Positions 17,940-30,217 of a stretch of DNA of 64,000 nucleotides are shown here, one piece after another (within the stretch, counting starts at the first letter, position 1; each line of letters begins with the position of its first letter). The notes under the pieces are model-generated. The model had not been told where the DNA came from and ran no database searches. It saw nothing but the letters and a program-made list of their open reading frames with translations. A program made the translations under genes and the position numbers. Source of the stretch: Cynocephalus volans (taxonomy: Eukaryota > Chordata > Mammalia > Dermoptera > Cynocephalidae); contig NC_084463.1 of the NCBI RefSeq assembly GCF_027409185.1, positions 110,656,133-110,720,132 on the forward strand. The letters are read 5' to 3'.

Positions 17940-20053
17940 TCCTAATGCTTTTTATTTTATTTTATTTTATTTTATTTTATTTTTTTTTGGTTTTTTTGCT
18001 TTTTTTTTTTTTTTTTTTTTTTAATTTTATTTTGTCGATATACATTGTAGCTGATTAATGCTCCCCATCACCAAAACCTCCCTCCCTTCTCCCTCCCCCC
18101 CTCCCCCCAACCATGTCCTTTCTGTTTGTTTGTTGTATCAACTTCAAATAATTGTGGTTGTTGTATCTTCTTACCCCCCCCCCGTTTGTGTGTGTATGTG
18201 TGTATGTGTGTGTGTGAATTTATATATTAATTTTTAGCTCCCACCAATAAGTGAGAACATGTGGTATTTCTCTTTCTGTGCCTGACTTGTTTCACTTAAT
18301 ATAATTCTCTCGAGGTCCATCCATGTTGTTGCAAATGGCAGTATTTCATTCGTTTTTATAGCTGAGTAGTATTCCATTGTGTAGATGTACCACATTTTCC
18401 GTATCCACTCATCTGATGATGGGCATTTGGGCTGGTTCCAACTCTTGGCTATTGTAAAGAGTGCTGCGATGAACATTGGGGAACAGGTATACCTTCGACT
18501 TGATGATTTCCATTCCTCTGGGTATATTCCCAACAGTGGGATGGCTGGGTCGTATGGTAGATCTATTTGCAATTGTTTAAGGAACCTCCATACCATTTTC
18601 CATAGAGGCTGCACCATTTTGCAGTCCCACCAACAATGTATGAGAGTTCCTTTTTCTCCGCAGCCTCGCCAGCATTTATCGTTCATAGTCTTTTGGATTT
18701 TAGCCATCCTAACTGGGGTTAGATGGTATCTCAGTGTGGTTTTGATTTGCATTTCCCGGATGCTGAGTGATGTTGAGCATTTTTTCATATGTCTGTTGGC
18801 CATTTGGATATCTTCCTTAGAGAAATGCCTACTTAGCTCTTTTGCCCATTTTTTAATTGGGTTGCTTGTTTTCTTCTTGTAAAGTTGTTTGAGTTCCTTA
18901 TATATTCTGGATATTAATCCTTTGTCAGATGTATATTTTGCAAATATTTTCTCCCACTCTGTTGGTTGTCTTTTAACTCTTTTAATTGTTTCTTTTGCTG
19001 TGCAGAAGCTTTTTAGTTTGATATAATCCCATTTGTTTATTTTTCCTTTGGTTGCCCGTGCTTTTGGGGTCGTATTCATGAAGTCTGTGCCCAGTCCTAT
19101 TTCCTGAAGTGTTTCCCCTATGTTTTCTTTAAGAAGTTTTATTGTCTCAGGGTGTATATTTAAATCCTTAATCCATTTTGAGTTGATTTTAGTATATGGT
19201 GAGAGGTATGGATCTAGTTTCATTCTCCTGCATAACAATATCCAGTTATCCCAGCACCACTTGCTGAAGAGGCAGTCCCTTCCCCAGTGAATAGGCTTGG
19301 TGCCTTTGTCAAAGATCAGATGGCAGTAAGTGTGAGGGTTGATTTCTGGATTCTCTATTCTATTCCATTGGTCAGTGTGTCTGTTTTTATGCCAGTACCA
19401 TACTGTTTTGGTTATTATAGCTTTGTAGTATAGCTTAAAGTCAGGTAGTGTTATGCCTCCAGCTTTATTTTTTTTGCTGAGCATTGCTTTGGCTATTCGT
19501 GGTCTTTTATTGTTCCATATAAATGTCTGAATAGTTTTTTCCATTTCTGAGAAAAATGTCTTTGGAATTTTGATGGGGATTGCATTGAATTTGTATATCA
19601 CTTTGGGTAGTATGGACATTTTCACTATGTTGATTCTTCCAATCCAAGAGCATGGGATATCTTTCCATCTTCTTGTATCCTCTCTAATTTCTCTCAGCAG
19701 TGGTTTGTAGTTCTCATTATAGAGATTTTTCACCTCCTTGGTTAACTCAATTCCTAAGTATTTTATTTTTTTGGTGGCTATTGTAAATGGGCAGGCTTTC
19801 TTGATTTCTCCTTCTGCATGTTCACTATTGGAGAAAAGAAATGCTACTGATTTTTGTGTGTTGATTTTGTATCCTGCTACTGTGCTGAAATCATTTATCA
19901 ATTCCAACAGTTTTTTTGTAGAGGTTTTAGGCTGTTCGATATATAGGATCATGTCATCTGCAAACAGGGACAGTTTGACTTCATCTTTTCCAATCTGGAT
20001 GCCCTTTATTTCCTTCTCTTCTCTGATTGCTCTGGCTATCCTAATGCTTTTTA
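17940..20053 (-). mobile_element. Young 5'-truncated L1 with 15-bp target-site duplication
   Basis: A 2.08-kb L1 (17955-20038) on the minus strand lies between matching direct repeats 'tcctaatgcttttta' at 17940-17954 and 20039-20053. From its 3' end (left) it has a T-rich A-tail complement, a 3' UTR of about 250 bp with a C-rich (G-rich on the sense strand) tract at 18060-18110 and a TG repeat at 18185-18220, then the 3' part of ORF2. The 5' end is truncated within ORF2 at 20038. The long open frame and clean duplication mark it as one of the youngest elements here. Confidence 0.93.
18234..20038 (-). pseudogene. L1 ORF2 protein, C-terminal fragment (open, 5'-truncated)
   Basis: An open frame of at least 572 codons ends at the natural ORF2 stop (18234). 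It covers the C-terminal part of the L1 endonuclease/reverse transcriptase protein: sequence just after the RT core, the connector, and the cysteine-rich segment [18 protein letters not shown] (C-x3-C-x7-H-x4-C). The tail includes the conserved [13 protein letters not shown]. The endonuclease and RT catalytic motifs are absent because of 5' truncation, so it cannot move itself. The lack of stops or frameshifts over 1.7 kb implies recent insertion. Confidence 0.92.
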
Positions 20054-20785
20054 AAAAGTTTTATTCTTCTCTCATGTTTTTGAGACTGTATTTTACATCT
20101 TTAATACTTTTAAACATATTTATAGTTTCATTCTAATACCTCTGTTGTCTTTATCAGCTGATTCTTGTTCATTGTGACTTGTTTTCTCCTATTTCCTGTA
20201 ATTCGGGGTTCTGAGCTCATCTTATTAAAGCTTAATCTATGGTGATTCTGTGTGGACTGGCTTGAGGTGAGTGCCTTCAGAGAGGTTTATGTTTGTTTCT
20301 TTTGATTGCCCAGGAGTGTTACCAGCCTGAAACCATTCTTTTAATATTAATTTCTTGATTTGATGGTAATAAACCATCAAAGTGTCTGTGCTGGAGGTGT
20401 AGGATGTAGCTTTTTGAGGGTCCTGTATTTTTCTTGAGTGTCTTAGTTATTTTTCTTCTATCTCTAGACAAGTCTCTGTTACCAAGAAGAGGAAACTTCT
20501 TTCCAAAGCTTAGGCAACTGCTTTTCAGCTCAAGCTTTCTTCTCTTAAGGTTTTTAGTTACCTTAGTTTGGTCTCCTGTGGATTTTCTATATTTTCATAG
20601 GAGTCCAACTATGCATTTAAAAGGATGTTAAGTATATTTCACTTAACATTTCTAGAAGTTTTATAGTAGCAGAATTTTCATCTTATTTAGTCTGCCATAT
20701 CACCAGCAAAAGGAGTAAACATCAACTATTCTCATTATTAATTTAACATAATATTTCCTTGATCATTAGTAAGATTAAGTATTTT
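20054..20785 (-). mobile_element. Old L1-like sequence, antisense, split by the provirus
   Basis: The text up to 'gattaagtatttttcatg' resumes at 24099 as 'tctttatgatcatttgtatttcc', as in antisense L1 ORF2. This shows that the 20789-24098 block was inserted into an older L1. The 20054-20600 portion is less clear. Confidence 0.6.
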
Positions 20786-20991
20786 TCATGTTCTATTTGT
20801 CTGTTTCTGTTGCTTATAACAAAATACACTGAACCAGGTAATTGGTAAGGAAATAAAATTTATTGCTGGGAAGTCCAAAGTCCAGGAAACAAAGGTGAAG
20901 GTCATGTTGGTGGTGACAGTGACACAGGGGTCTCACATGGAAGAATGGCAGAGCAGAGAGAGAGAGTAACCTCCTCATTCATTCTCCTTTT

Positions 20992-21576
20992 AAAGCCACC
21001 AGACTTCTGGGTATATACCCAGAGGAATGGAACTCATCACGTTGAAGGCATACCTTCACTCCCATGTTTATTGCAGCTCTATTTACAATAGCCAAGATTT
21101 GGAACTAACCTAAATGTATATCAATGGATGACTGGATAAGGAAACTGTGGTATATATACACCATGGGATACTACTCTGCCATAAAAAAGAATGAAATTCT
21201 CCCATTTGCAACAACATGGATGAACCTGGAGAAACTTATGTTGAGTGAAATAAGCAAGGCACAGAGGGATAAATACTGCATGTACTCACTCATATGTGGG
21301 AGCTAAGAGAGCAAGAAGGAAGGAAAGAAAGACTGCAGTAGTGTGTTAGTCTTACAGAGGGAGGGAACATTCCTAGGGCTACAAAGTGGAGTGGGGGGGG
21401 GAGGAAGAAAGAGAGAGAGGTTGGGGATAATTGGGTGGGGGACATGGGGTACAAAAGTAATTTCTGGTAATGGGTATGCTGCCAGTAGGAATCTGGCCCT
21501 CATATCATGGGCACAAGTGGTGACAAATAGCTTTTTATCTCATGAATATTCATAATAAAAAAATAAAGCTACCAGA
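20992..21576 (+). mobile_element. 5'-truncated L1 inserted in the MaLR 3' LTR
   Basis: The body (21004-21564) encodes the end of ORF2 (an open segment at 21124-21306 including WIRKLWYIYTMGYYSAIK), then a 3' UTR with a G-rich tract at 21390-21445 and an A-rich tail. It lies between 12-bp repeats 'aaagccaccaga' (20992-21003) and 'aaagctaccaga' (21565-21576), one mismatch. LTR sequence continues on both sides, which proves the order of insertion. Confidence 0.92.
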
Positions 21577-21894
21577 ACCAATCCCATTACCCTGAGAATG
21601 GATCAACCCATTCATGAGGGTACAGTCCTCACAATCTAACCACATCTTCGAGGCCCTACCTTTTAGTTACCATATAGGATCTCCCACCCTTAACAGTTAC
21701 AGTGGGGATTAAGTTTTAGGGAGATATTTAATCCAAGGCATTCTTCCCCTGGCCCCCCAAAGCTCATGTCCTTTTCATGTACAAATAGATTCATTTTATC
21801 CCCAAAGTATGAATTGTTTTAACTGAAAAGTCCAAAGTCCAAAGTCCTATCTGTGAAATCAAAACAAGTTATCTACTTCCAAGATATAATGGTG

Positions 21895-22315
21895 GGACAA
21901 ACCATTGGTGGGATTGTTTCCCCCAAATTTTATGTATTAGTAGCTTGATGCCCACTGTACCTGTTAAAAGGGTGGGAAACCTATTATGGCAATTGAAGGG
22001 TGGGACCTTGAACAGGTGATTAGATAGTAGGACCATGCCATAGTGAATGGATTAATAATGGTGGTCAGGGGCATGGTTCTGACAGCTTTAAAAGGAGAGC
22101 ACTTTGGAGTCTCTCTCTTTCTGCTTCACCATTTTCTGCTGTGTGAGACCCCAGAGTTGCTGTAAAGCTACCACCAAAGAAGACCCTCATCAGATGTCTT
22201 CCCTGGACTTTGGACTCCCAGCATCTGAAACTTTTAAGCAATGAATTTCATTTTCTTACAAATTACCAAGTACCAGGTATTTTGCTATAAGTAACAGAAA
22301 CAGACTAATACAACA
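21895..22315 (+). mobile_element. Solo LTR, ERVL-MaLR type, nested in the provirus
   Basis: It runs from about 'ttggtgggattgtttcccccaaattttatg' to 'aacagaaacagactaatacaaca'. The ends and internal text ('gggaaacctattatggcaattgaagggtgggacc') are those of a MaLR LTR on the + strand, opposite to the host provirus. The interrupted MaLR internal sequence resumes just after it. Confidence 0.75.
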
Positions 22316-23133
22316 GCGTGCATATTTCTGTTCAAAAAGGGAGAAATAGGCCAAAAGAAAGGAGTAACAGGTCCCAAACAAGTCTAAAACCCAGTAGGGC
22401 AGGCATTAAATCTTATAGCTGGTGAATCATGTATTTGACTCCATGTTCAACGTTCTCTGCGAGCTGGTGTGGGAATTGGGCCTGCAAATCCTCAGGCAGC
22501 TCCACTCCTATAGCTTTCCTGGTCTCAGACATTGCTTGCTGGTAGCTGTACAGATCTCAGTTCTTCCTGGTGGTCCTGCTCTCATGGCTCTACTTGGCAA
22601 GGTGCTCTTGGGGTTTCTCTGCTGCAACTCCAACCCGACATTTCCACTTGGCATTGTTCTAGAGAAGGCTCTATGTGGTGACTTTGCTCCTGTGACAGAT
22701 CTTCCTGGGCCCCCAGGTTTTCCATACATTCTTTGAAATCAAGGTGGAGGCTCCCAAGCCTCCACAGCTCTTGCATACTGCAAGCCTGCTTACTTAACAC
22801 CGTGTGGACACTGCCAAGGCTTCCAGCTTGTATCTTCCAAAGCTGTGGGTCCAGCTAGCCCTGGGGCCGATTTAGGCGAGTCTGGAGCAGCTGGTGTGGG
22901 GAGCAGCATCCTGAGGTGGCCCTGGGTAGCAAACACGTGGAGGGAACCTTGGTCGTGTTCCCTATTACCATTCTGTCTTCCTCGACCTCTGGGCCTGTGA
23001 TGGAAGAGGTGGTCCCAGAGACTTCTGCTATGCCTTCAGGGCCTTTTTCCCCCTTCTCTGGATAATCCCTTTCTTCTGTATTAGCAAATGGTTGCTGGGC
23101 TACACCATTGAATTTTTCTCCTGAAAATGCTTT

Positions 23134-23535
23134 CTACTTCTCTGCCACATGACCAGGCTCCAAATTTTCTAAATCTTTATGCTCTGCTTCCCTGTTAATG
23201 ATAAATTCTGGCTCTATGTCATGCTTTTGCTGCCATAACTCAGTGTAGGCTGTTACAAGTAGCCATGAAGCTTCCTGAATGTTTTGATGCTTAGAAATTT
23301 CTTCTGACAGATATCTTGGGTCAGCACCTTGAAGTTCTACATTCTGTAAAAAATTGGGGCATGAACAGAATGCATCCAAGTTCCTTGCCAGTTCATAGCA
23401 AGGATGATCTTTGCCTCTGTTTCCAATAAGTTTCTTTTCATTTATGTCAGATATCTTCTCAGAATGGCCGTTACTGTCGCTATTTCTATCAGCATTCTGC
23501 TCACCACCATTTAACCAGTCTCTAAGAAGTTCCAA
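23134..23535 (-). pseudogene. MaLR internal gag-like remnant
   Basis: A 133-codon open frame in the internal region of the MaLR provirus, in the element's own orientation. It has no retroviral motif that I can point to and no start that matters; it is treated as a decayed gag-like segment because of its position. Frames on either side are broken. Confidence 0.45.
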
Positions 23536-24098
23536 ACTTTCCCTGATTTTTTGTCTTCTAAAATCCCACCAGCATTTAGGCTTTTTCTAGCTTGCTTCTT
23601 CAAATTCTTCCAGCCTCTCCTCAACACCCAGTGCCAAAGCCACTTCCATGTTTTCAACTATGTGTTATAAGCAACACCCCGCTTCTCCGGTACCAATTTT
23701 CTATATTAGTCCATTTCTGTTGCTTATCACAAAATACCTGAAACTGGGTAATTTATAAAGAAACAATATTTATTGCTTACAGTTTCAAAGGCTGGGAAGT
23801 CTATAGTCCAGGCAACACATCTGGTGAAGGCCTTGTTGGTGGCAATAGAGACACAGGGGTCTCACATGGCAGAATGGCAGAGCAGAGTGAGAGTAACCTC
23901 CTCATTTACTCTCCTTTTATAGTGACCAGAACCACTTCCATTATTCCAGGAATGGATCAATCCATTCGCAAGGGTATAGTCGTCACAATCTAATCACCTC
24001 TTCAAGGCCCAACCTTTCAATTACCATAATAGGATTTCCCACCCTCCACAGTTACAGTGGGGATTAACTTTTGGAGGGGACATTCAATCCAAGGCACA

Positions 24099-24600
24099 TG
24101 TCTTTATGATCATTTGTATTTCCTTTTATATATATAGTTTTTTTTGAGTTCTTGATTCATTTATTCTGTTGGAGTGTTTGCCTTTTTTCTACTGATTTGA
24201 AATGCTCCTTATCAATTAAAAATTTTAAAGTTTTGTGACATACAGACACATTTCTTCTTTCCTTTTTACGGAGTGTGGCTTATTTTTTTGCCCTATAAAA
24301 CATAAATATTTATGTAATTAAAGATATTAGTCTTTTTCTGTATAATTTATGTCTTTGTTGGCTTGTTTACAAAGTCCTCTGCCTCAATATTTTAGAATAC
24401 CCACCTATATTTTCTATTACTTTTATGTTTTTGTTTTGTTCTTTAAACATTTTAACGCAAATGGAATCTATTTTGGAATATGATGTTAGGTGGGGATTTA
24501 ACTTTATTTTCCCTGCAAATTGTTAGCCAGCTGTCCAATATATATTCTAAGTAATATACATTTTTTCCAAAATTTGAATCTTCCTTTATCATAAGCAGAG
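24099..24600 (-). mobile_element. Old L1 ORF2 fragment, antisense (continues from 20785)
   Basis: Antisense L1 text continues directly from the left side of the provirus ('tctttatgatcatttgtatttcc ...', '...ggaatctattttggaatatgatgttaggtgggg', 'ccagctgtccaatatat'). Confidence 0.7.
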
Positions 24601-24722
24601 GATTTCAAGCTGTGTTGTGCAGGGATACAGAGTTCTCCTGAGTTACTTCTGAAGTTTCCTGGGGAGACAAGATGGAGGAAAAAAAGCTAGTTTTTCCAGC
24701 TTTTAGTGGAACATCTCTACTC

Positions 24723-24758
24723 TTTTGTTTGTTTGTTTGTTTGTTTGTTTGTTTGTTT
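24723..24758 (+). repeat. (TTTG)n microsatellite
   Basis: About nine uninterrupted copies of a four-base GTTT unit. Confidence 0.95.
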
Positions 24759-24894
24759 TATGTGTTGGGGCTTTTATTTGAAGAAAGAATTCATCTGCCT
24801 GCAAATCTGTAATATAATACATTCTTAAACAGTAAATATTTTACTGTTTTTGCTCCTTTTTTTCTCTTCTATTTCTCAGTCTTTTCCTATACCA

Positions 24895-25430
24895 GTTTAA
24901 CAATTTTAAAAACCATTATGAAATTTTTCAAACTTACATAAAAATTAGAGATAATAATATAATGAATTCCCATATACCCATCATTAAAATCCATCAGTTG
25001 TCATGATTTTGCCACACTTGATTCAACTACCCCTTTTTATTTTCTGTTGGTTTTGTTTTGTTTGCCTAAGTATCTGTTTTTTTCTTTCTCCTTCCTTCCT
25101 TTTTTTTCTTCTTTTCTTTTGCCTAGACATCATATCTTTTCACCCACATGTACTTTAGTTATCTGTTAGTTTATCTCTCAAAAAAAAAAGAGTGAAAAAA
25201 ATGTGTTCTTACATAACCCAAATGCTATTGTCACACTTAACATTAACAATAGTTCTTTGGTATTATCTCATACCCAGTCCAATCAAATTTGCCTGATTGT
25301 CTCAAAAATATCTTTTGGCAATGGTTTGTTCAAAACAGACTCCAAACAAAATTGTCGTATCTCTAATGTTTCTTTAATTAGAGCAACCTCCTCACTTTTG
25401 TTTTCCTGCCATTGACTTGTTGCAGAAAAC
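24895..25430 (-). mobile_element. Old L1 3' UTR (L1ME-like), antisense
   Basis: Landmarks 'gaattcccatatacccatcattaaa', 'tagacatcatatcttttcaccc', 'aacattaacaatagttctttgg' and 'gcctgattgtctcaaaaatatctttt' match a common old L1 3' region in reverse orientation. Confidence 0.65.
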
Positions 25431-26529
25431 AATGTTTTAATAATTGTGATTTAGAACTTTTATTATCAAGATTAACTCGATTCTCATCTTCACTCTGCCT
25501 GTGTACACTCAGCCAGAACATCCTGGCTTGCTCAATTGTTAGGGCTTGGGGTGGTGGGGGCAGTGGAGTGGTGAATGTTGTAGTATTTCTTACATAGAGA
25601 AAGAGTATCTTGAAATGTTATTTTCCATGCTTTTCTTTTCTACACTTTTTCCTCTTGACCTTTTCCCTAGTAAGTCAGAGGCATTGCTTTGAGGAGAATT
25701 AGGATTGGTACAACCGGAGTACAAAGAGAAAGAAACAGAATAGAACAGTCAATGTTCAGTTTTCTGACTTTTAAAATAACCTCTTGAAGCCCACATCAAA
25801 AACAATAGTTTTGAAAGCCAAAGCCTTTTATTTGCAGAGAAGCAGGTTTTGTTGAGAGAAGAAAAGGCTCTTGAGAATGAAAAGGGAAGTCCTGGAAGCA
25901 CCAGGGATCGGGCTTTACCCATATTGGAAAGAGGCTAGAGGGAGAGCTGGACTAAGCTCCCTTCCCCCTAGTCCTTTGAGCTGGGGGAAAGCAGGGACCT
26001 GGGAGGTTTGGGGGAGCCATTGTGGGAAGAGTCCCACATCGGGATGGAGAGACTGCAGATCAGCCCTGGCAAACCCGTGGAGGCCAGTCAAATGCCTGTA
26101 GCTTGTCTCCTGCTGTTTAAGTGAGTCCCACTCTTGCCTGAGCCAAAGAGCCATGTTAGCTCCTCTTCTTACCGCTGCTGAGGGCCCTCCATCAACAGCA
26201 ACCTACAGGTCAAGCCTACAGCAGAAGTGATACTTGCCTGTGCCCAGAATCATTTCTGAGCTACATCCAGAGTGTCTCACATGGCAGAGGACACTAATAA
26301 GCCACCCGAACCTCTTAGACCAAAGGGCAGTGCACTTAATGCCAAAGGGGTAGTAGAGCCAAAGGGAGGGTAACCCACCTCTCTATTTGGGTGGGACTGG
26401 ACTCTGGGGAGGCACACTCCATTATATTCACAAGTCACATATGGGACAGGATCTCCTGGCCACCTTCTGCTCCTGTGTTCTAGCCTAGTTGATAACCTCT
26501 TGCCTCAATTTGATGGGTTTGTTGCCTTA
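25431..26529. other. No gene recognised
   Basis: Moderate-GC unique-looking sequence; overlapping frames of 60-79 codons on both strands are not convincing. Confidence 0.5.
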
Positions 26530-26660
26530 GAACAGTGATCCTTAACCTCTTTTGCCTATTAAAATCACGTGGAGGAGCTTTTAAAAAAATACTGATATCA
26601 AGCCCTATCCCAAACTAATTGAACTAGATTCTCTGTGAGTGGGGCATAATGTCATTGTGT
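26530..26660. mobile_element. MER5A-type hAT DNA transposon remnant
   Basis: 'gaacagtgatccttaacctc', 'aaaatcacgtggaggagctttt', 'atactgatatcaagccctatcccaaactaattgaactagattctctg' follow the MER5A pattern in order. Non-autonomous and diverged. Confidence 0.7.
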
Positions 26661-27094
26661 GATTGTGAATGCAATTTTATCTTTGTGAGGCCACTTAACT
26701 TTGTTCAGCCTACATATTGTCACTCTATAGCTGTTTCAAAAATGTACGCCAGTGGTAATAGACTAAGAACAAGAATTTATTTATTTATTTGTTTTAGATT
26801 TAGGGTTGTATCCAGTTAAACAGCCAGAAATAGAAGGACTGACTGCAGCCAGCGGAACAGGTGTTTGGAGAGAAGACAAGCTGCATGTGGTGGGGAGAAG
26901 GCCAGCCGAGTGTGAGCTAACAGACAGCAGGTGGCTGCACTGTCGGGGGCTGGCATTGAGGAGGAACAGCAGGAGGTGACAGGGCATCAAGAACGGCGGA
27001 GAGCACACGGTGTGCATTCTAGGAGCAAAGTATAGCAGGCCCCAGAGAGGTCCGGCTGTAGGACGCGGAGAGAGGACTGGAGTTACTGCTTAAT
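26661..27094. other. No gene recognised
   Basis: Contains a short (TTTA)n run near 26777 and a G-rich unique stretch from 26830 to 27090. Nothing else is supported. Confidence 0.5.
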
Positions 27095-27430
27095 ATGTGC
27101 TGAATTGTATTTTCCTCCCCCTTCTTATGTTGAACTCCAACCCCCCAGTATCTCAGAATGTGACTGTACTTGGAAATAGGGCCTTTATAAGGGAAATTAA
27201 AGTAAACTATGGTCCTATGTGTGGGCCCTGATCTAATATGACTGGTGTCTTTGTAAGAAGACCATGTGAGGACACAGACAGAAGGCGGCCATCTGCAAGC
27301 CAAGGAGAGAGGCCTCAGAAGAAATCTAATCTGCCCGCACTTTGATCTTGGAATTCCAGCTTCCAGAACTGTGAGAAAATAAATTTCTGTTGTTGAAGCC
27401 ACTGGTCTGTGGTATTTTGTTCTAGAAGTC
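27095..27430 (+). mobile_element. ERVL-MaLR (MLT1-like) LTR
   Basis: The order 'gctgaattgtattttcctccccc', 'cagtatctcagaatgtgac', 'ggaaatagggcctttataa', 'tgactggtgtctttgtaagaag', 'cttccagaactgtgagaaaataaatttctgttgttgaagcc' is that of a common mammalian LTR. It carries its own AATAAA. Same type as 39264-39670. Confidence 0.75.
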
Positions 27431-28550
27431 CTAACAACTCCTATACTTCTGTCAAAAGAATTGGCAAGAACAAGGCGGGGGCCATAGTCCTAGAGATGCA
27501 GTATCATGGCTGGGTTTTCAGCACCAGGCACACAGGCCTAGGGAATTAGGACAGGGTCACTGATTCAGGGCAAATAGGATTTTACCCATTCAATCGACAG
27601 TATTTTAGATCAACAGTATACCCTTGCTGGGCCTGTTCCAGGCACTGGATATTTTGCTATTGCAGTGGTCCAGAAGAGAGATAACGTTGGCCGGGATTAG
27701 GGGTGTATCAGTGAACAAAACAATCCAACATGGAGGTGATGCTCCTTAAGCCTCCCTGGCCAGGCACATATCTACTTGCAGAGGGGTTCGAGTGACCCAT
27801 TTTCAGAGAGGGAACTGTAGGAGCAGGGACCAGGCAAGTTATTTATAACTGAAAACATTTTCTCTTTGGGAGAAAGTAAAATTTCAGTTTACAGTTTTTA
27901 CTGGCACCTAGGTTAACAGTGTTAGATGTATCTCTCGAATGTCTTCATCTCATGTTCTTTAATTTAACATATAACATTCCAGCTTTATCTTAACTTTGTT
28001 AGTTTTTCTAAAATGTCAGTCTCTTTCCCAAACCATGTTTCAATGGAAAACTCAAGCGCTTCCAGGCAATAACACTGTCATCTGTGCCACTGTAGACAAC
28101 CATCAGATAAACTTCCCTATTTCATACCACATCTGCTCTCCCAGCCCTGTATGGCCTTGAGCATAAAAAAACAAAAACAAAAAACAAAACTCCAAGTATT
28201 TTTTCCCAAAATAAGGATCTGTCCCAAATTCCCACCAATTTTCTATTAAATGAAAGACAAATTGTCAACACTGAATTAGGAAGCTTTTATCAAAAGTCTT
28301 TGAAGAGCTTTCAGAGAAAACTGTCATGTTAAACATGACAAGTACAGATAATGGGAAATAGTTGGGTCTGTATGGTCTTTGTTGATCTCTTTGCAAATTC
28401 TGGTAAGTGGTGACTGCTTGGACACAGGCATTTCTCTCCACTTTATCACTATGGATCACTGTATCTTTCCTCACCCCATTATTTGAAAAATTAAAATGAT
28501 GTGAGAGCCGGAGATATCTCAACTGATTTACAACTCTGGCCTTGTTTCAT
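27431..28550. other. No gene recognised; possible old repeat near 27600-27760
   Basis: 'gggcctgttccaggcactgg' and 'gtgaacaaaacaatccaacatggagg' recall an old L2-like repeat, but it is too short to assign. The rest looks unique. Confidence 0.4.
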
Positions 28551-28552
28551 TT

Positions 28553-28815
28553 GGCAGGCAGCATGGGGGGATTAGGAAAGGACATAGGCTTTGAAGTCAG
28601 ACAACCTGGAGTTTGCACACAAATTCTCCCTCCTCCTAGCCCTGTAACTGTGGACAAATCACTTAACCTGAGCCTCAGTTTCATTAGCAATAAAATGGGG
28701 ATTACAACATTTACCTTATAGTCTTGTCATGAGGATGAATGATACAATCTGCAAGGAAGGATCAACTCCTGCCTGGCAGAGCAGTAAATGCTCATTAAAT
28801 GGCAACACTTTTTAA
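28553..28815 (+). repeat. MIR SINE, near full length
   Basis: It shows the MIR order: 'ggctttgaagtcagacaacctgg', 'ctgtgacaaatcacttaacctgagcctcagtttcattagc..taaaatgggg' and the 3' part 'tagtcttgtcatgaggatgaatga'. The tRNA-like head and conserved core are both recognisable. Confidence 0.88.
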
Positions 28816-30217
28816 TAATAACAACTAAGGATGCCCTAATTTAAAAAAAAAAAAAAAAAGCACCTTCTCTTTCCCCAAGCCAGAATACAAAGCTGAAGCA
28901 TTTCCCTTTAGATTAATTATCTTTAAAATTAGGATATGGAATCAATGATTTCTAAGATTCCTCCCTTCTAACTCCAACATTCTGTGATCTTACATTCAGG
29001 GAGAAATGAACATAGAAGAACAGAGGAAGTTAAACAATTTTTTATGACTAGTTCCTCTGGAGACTCAAAGCTGTGCTTCACCAGTACTTCAGTGCCAGAT
29101 CTTATAGGATCAAGTCTGTCTAAGCGAGCAGGGCTTAGAGAAGGCCTGGGTGGAGAGTCCCAGTTAACTTCATGACTACAAAAGCAGTTCTTTCTTCAGC
29201 ATAATAGAATGAGAGCAAAGAAACACTTGACCTTTTCAAGATTTTTAAAATGCAAAATACAACGTATACACATAATCTTGTTTTCCGCTGGATCCTTTAA
29301 AAAAAATCTGGCTTATTAATGATTCAACTTAAAACACTGAAGATGGGAGTCAGAAGGAAACTCTTTCTGGACAATGACCGAGAAGGGAATTCTAATGAAT
29401 ATTTTGGCACACATATCTCATTTTCTGGCTGCCTCAGGACCCAAGAGCCAGTACGTCATAATTAAAGCCAATAATGGCAACTCCAGACAGTCAGTCCAAA
29501 TATTTTCCTGGTGCTGTCAATTCTCTGCATTAAATGATTTAACATCATATTTGGGGAGTGTAGAACATACACACAGAGGGGGAATTAAATGTTGATGTGA
29601 ATTCTGGAATATTTGCTGCAAGTTGCTCAAAAAATATTGTTTATTACATTCAAAGGAATTATAGAATGTTCTCCTTAGTAGATTTTCAAAGGACTCGCTC
29701 CATGCAGAGAGTTGTGAAGTTTGTTGTTAAGTTGTCAGAACAAGATCATATTTTCTTCAGGAAAGAAAAAAAAAAAAATCATGTGTTTGGGGCTGAAGGC
29801 TCATGTTATATAAATAAATGAACTTCTCTTATCTCTACTGCACCTTTCGGGAATGTTTTCTTTGATCACCAGGAGCTGCTAATGCGACAGATTCAGTTAT
29901 GTAACTTTCAAACGGCCAAAGTTACTCACTTTTCTGTCAATTCCACTTCTAAAAAGAAACTCCACAAATACATCTGTTTGCAAGATCTGCATAGGATCTT
30001 GAAAATAAGGTTTTCAATTTTGTCTTTTTTTTTCTTAATAAATTTCATACCTTTTAAAATAATAACAATGCAAAAATCCTCTAGCTCTACCGCCACCCCC
30101 TGACACCCACACATCCCTACTTCAAACAACAAGTGTTTCCTCCTGGATGGAAATTAAGCAGCTCAATCTAAAGTGTGTCTGAGAGAGTTCTGAAGTACCA
30201 TTTTGGTATAAAATAAA
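28816..30217. other. No gene recognised
   Basis: AT-rich sequence with A-runs at 28842 and 29767. Short open frames only. Confidence 0.5.

Larger units (their letters stand above)
20789..24098 (-). mobile_element. ERVL-MaLR provirus with two LTRs, itself interrupted twice
   Basis: Two related LTRs in minus orientation flank an internal region. The right (5') LTR is about 23702-24098 and the left (3') LTR about 20789-21742. They share 'tttctgttgcttat.acaaaat', 'gacacaggggtctcacatgg', 'gcagagcagag' and 'cagttacagtggggattaa'. The internal region (21743-23701) carries MaLR landmarks such as 'aaatcaaaacaagttatctacttccaagata' and a decayed gag-like frame. The 3' LTR holds an L1 (21004-21564), and an opposite-strand LTR lies at about 21895-22315. 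The internal region shows no pol or env. Old and defective. Confidence 0.8.

Noticed and set aside
18385..18882. 165-codon + frame
   Set aside because: It is the antisense shadow of the L1 ORF2 remnant on the minus strand.
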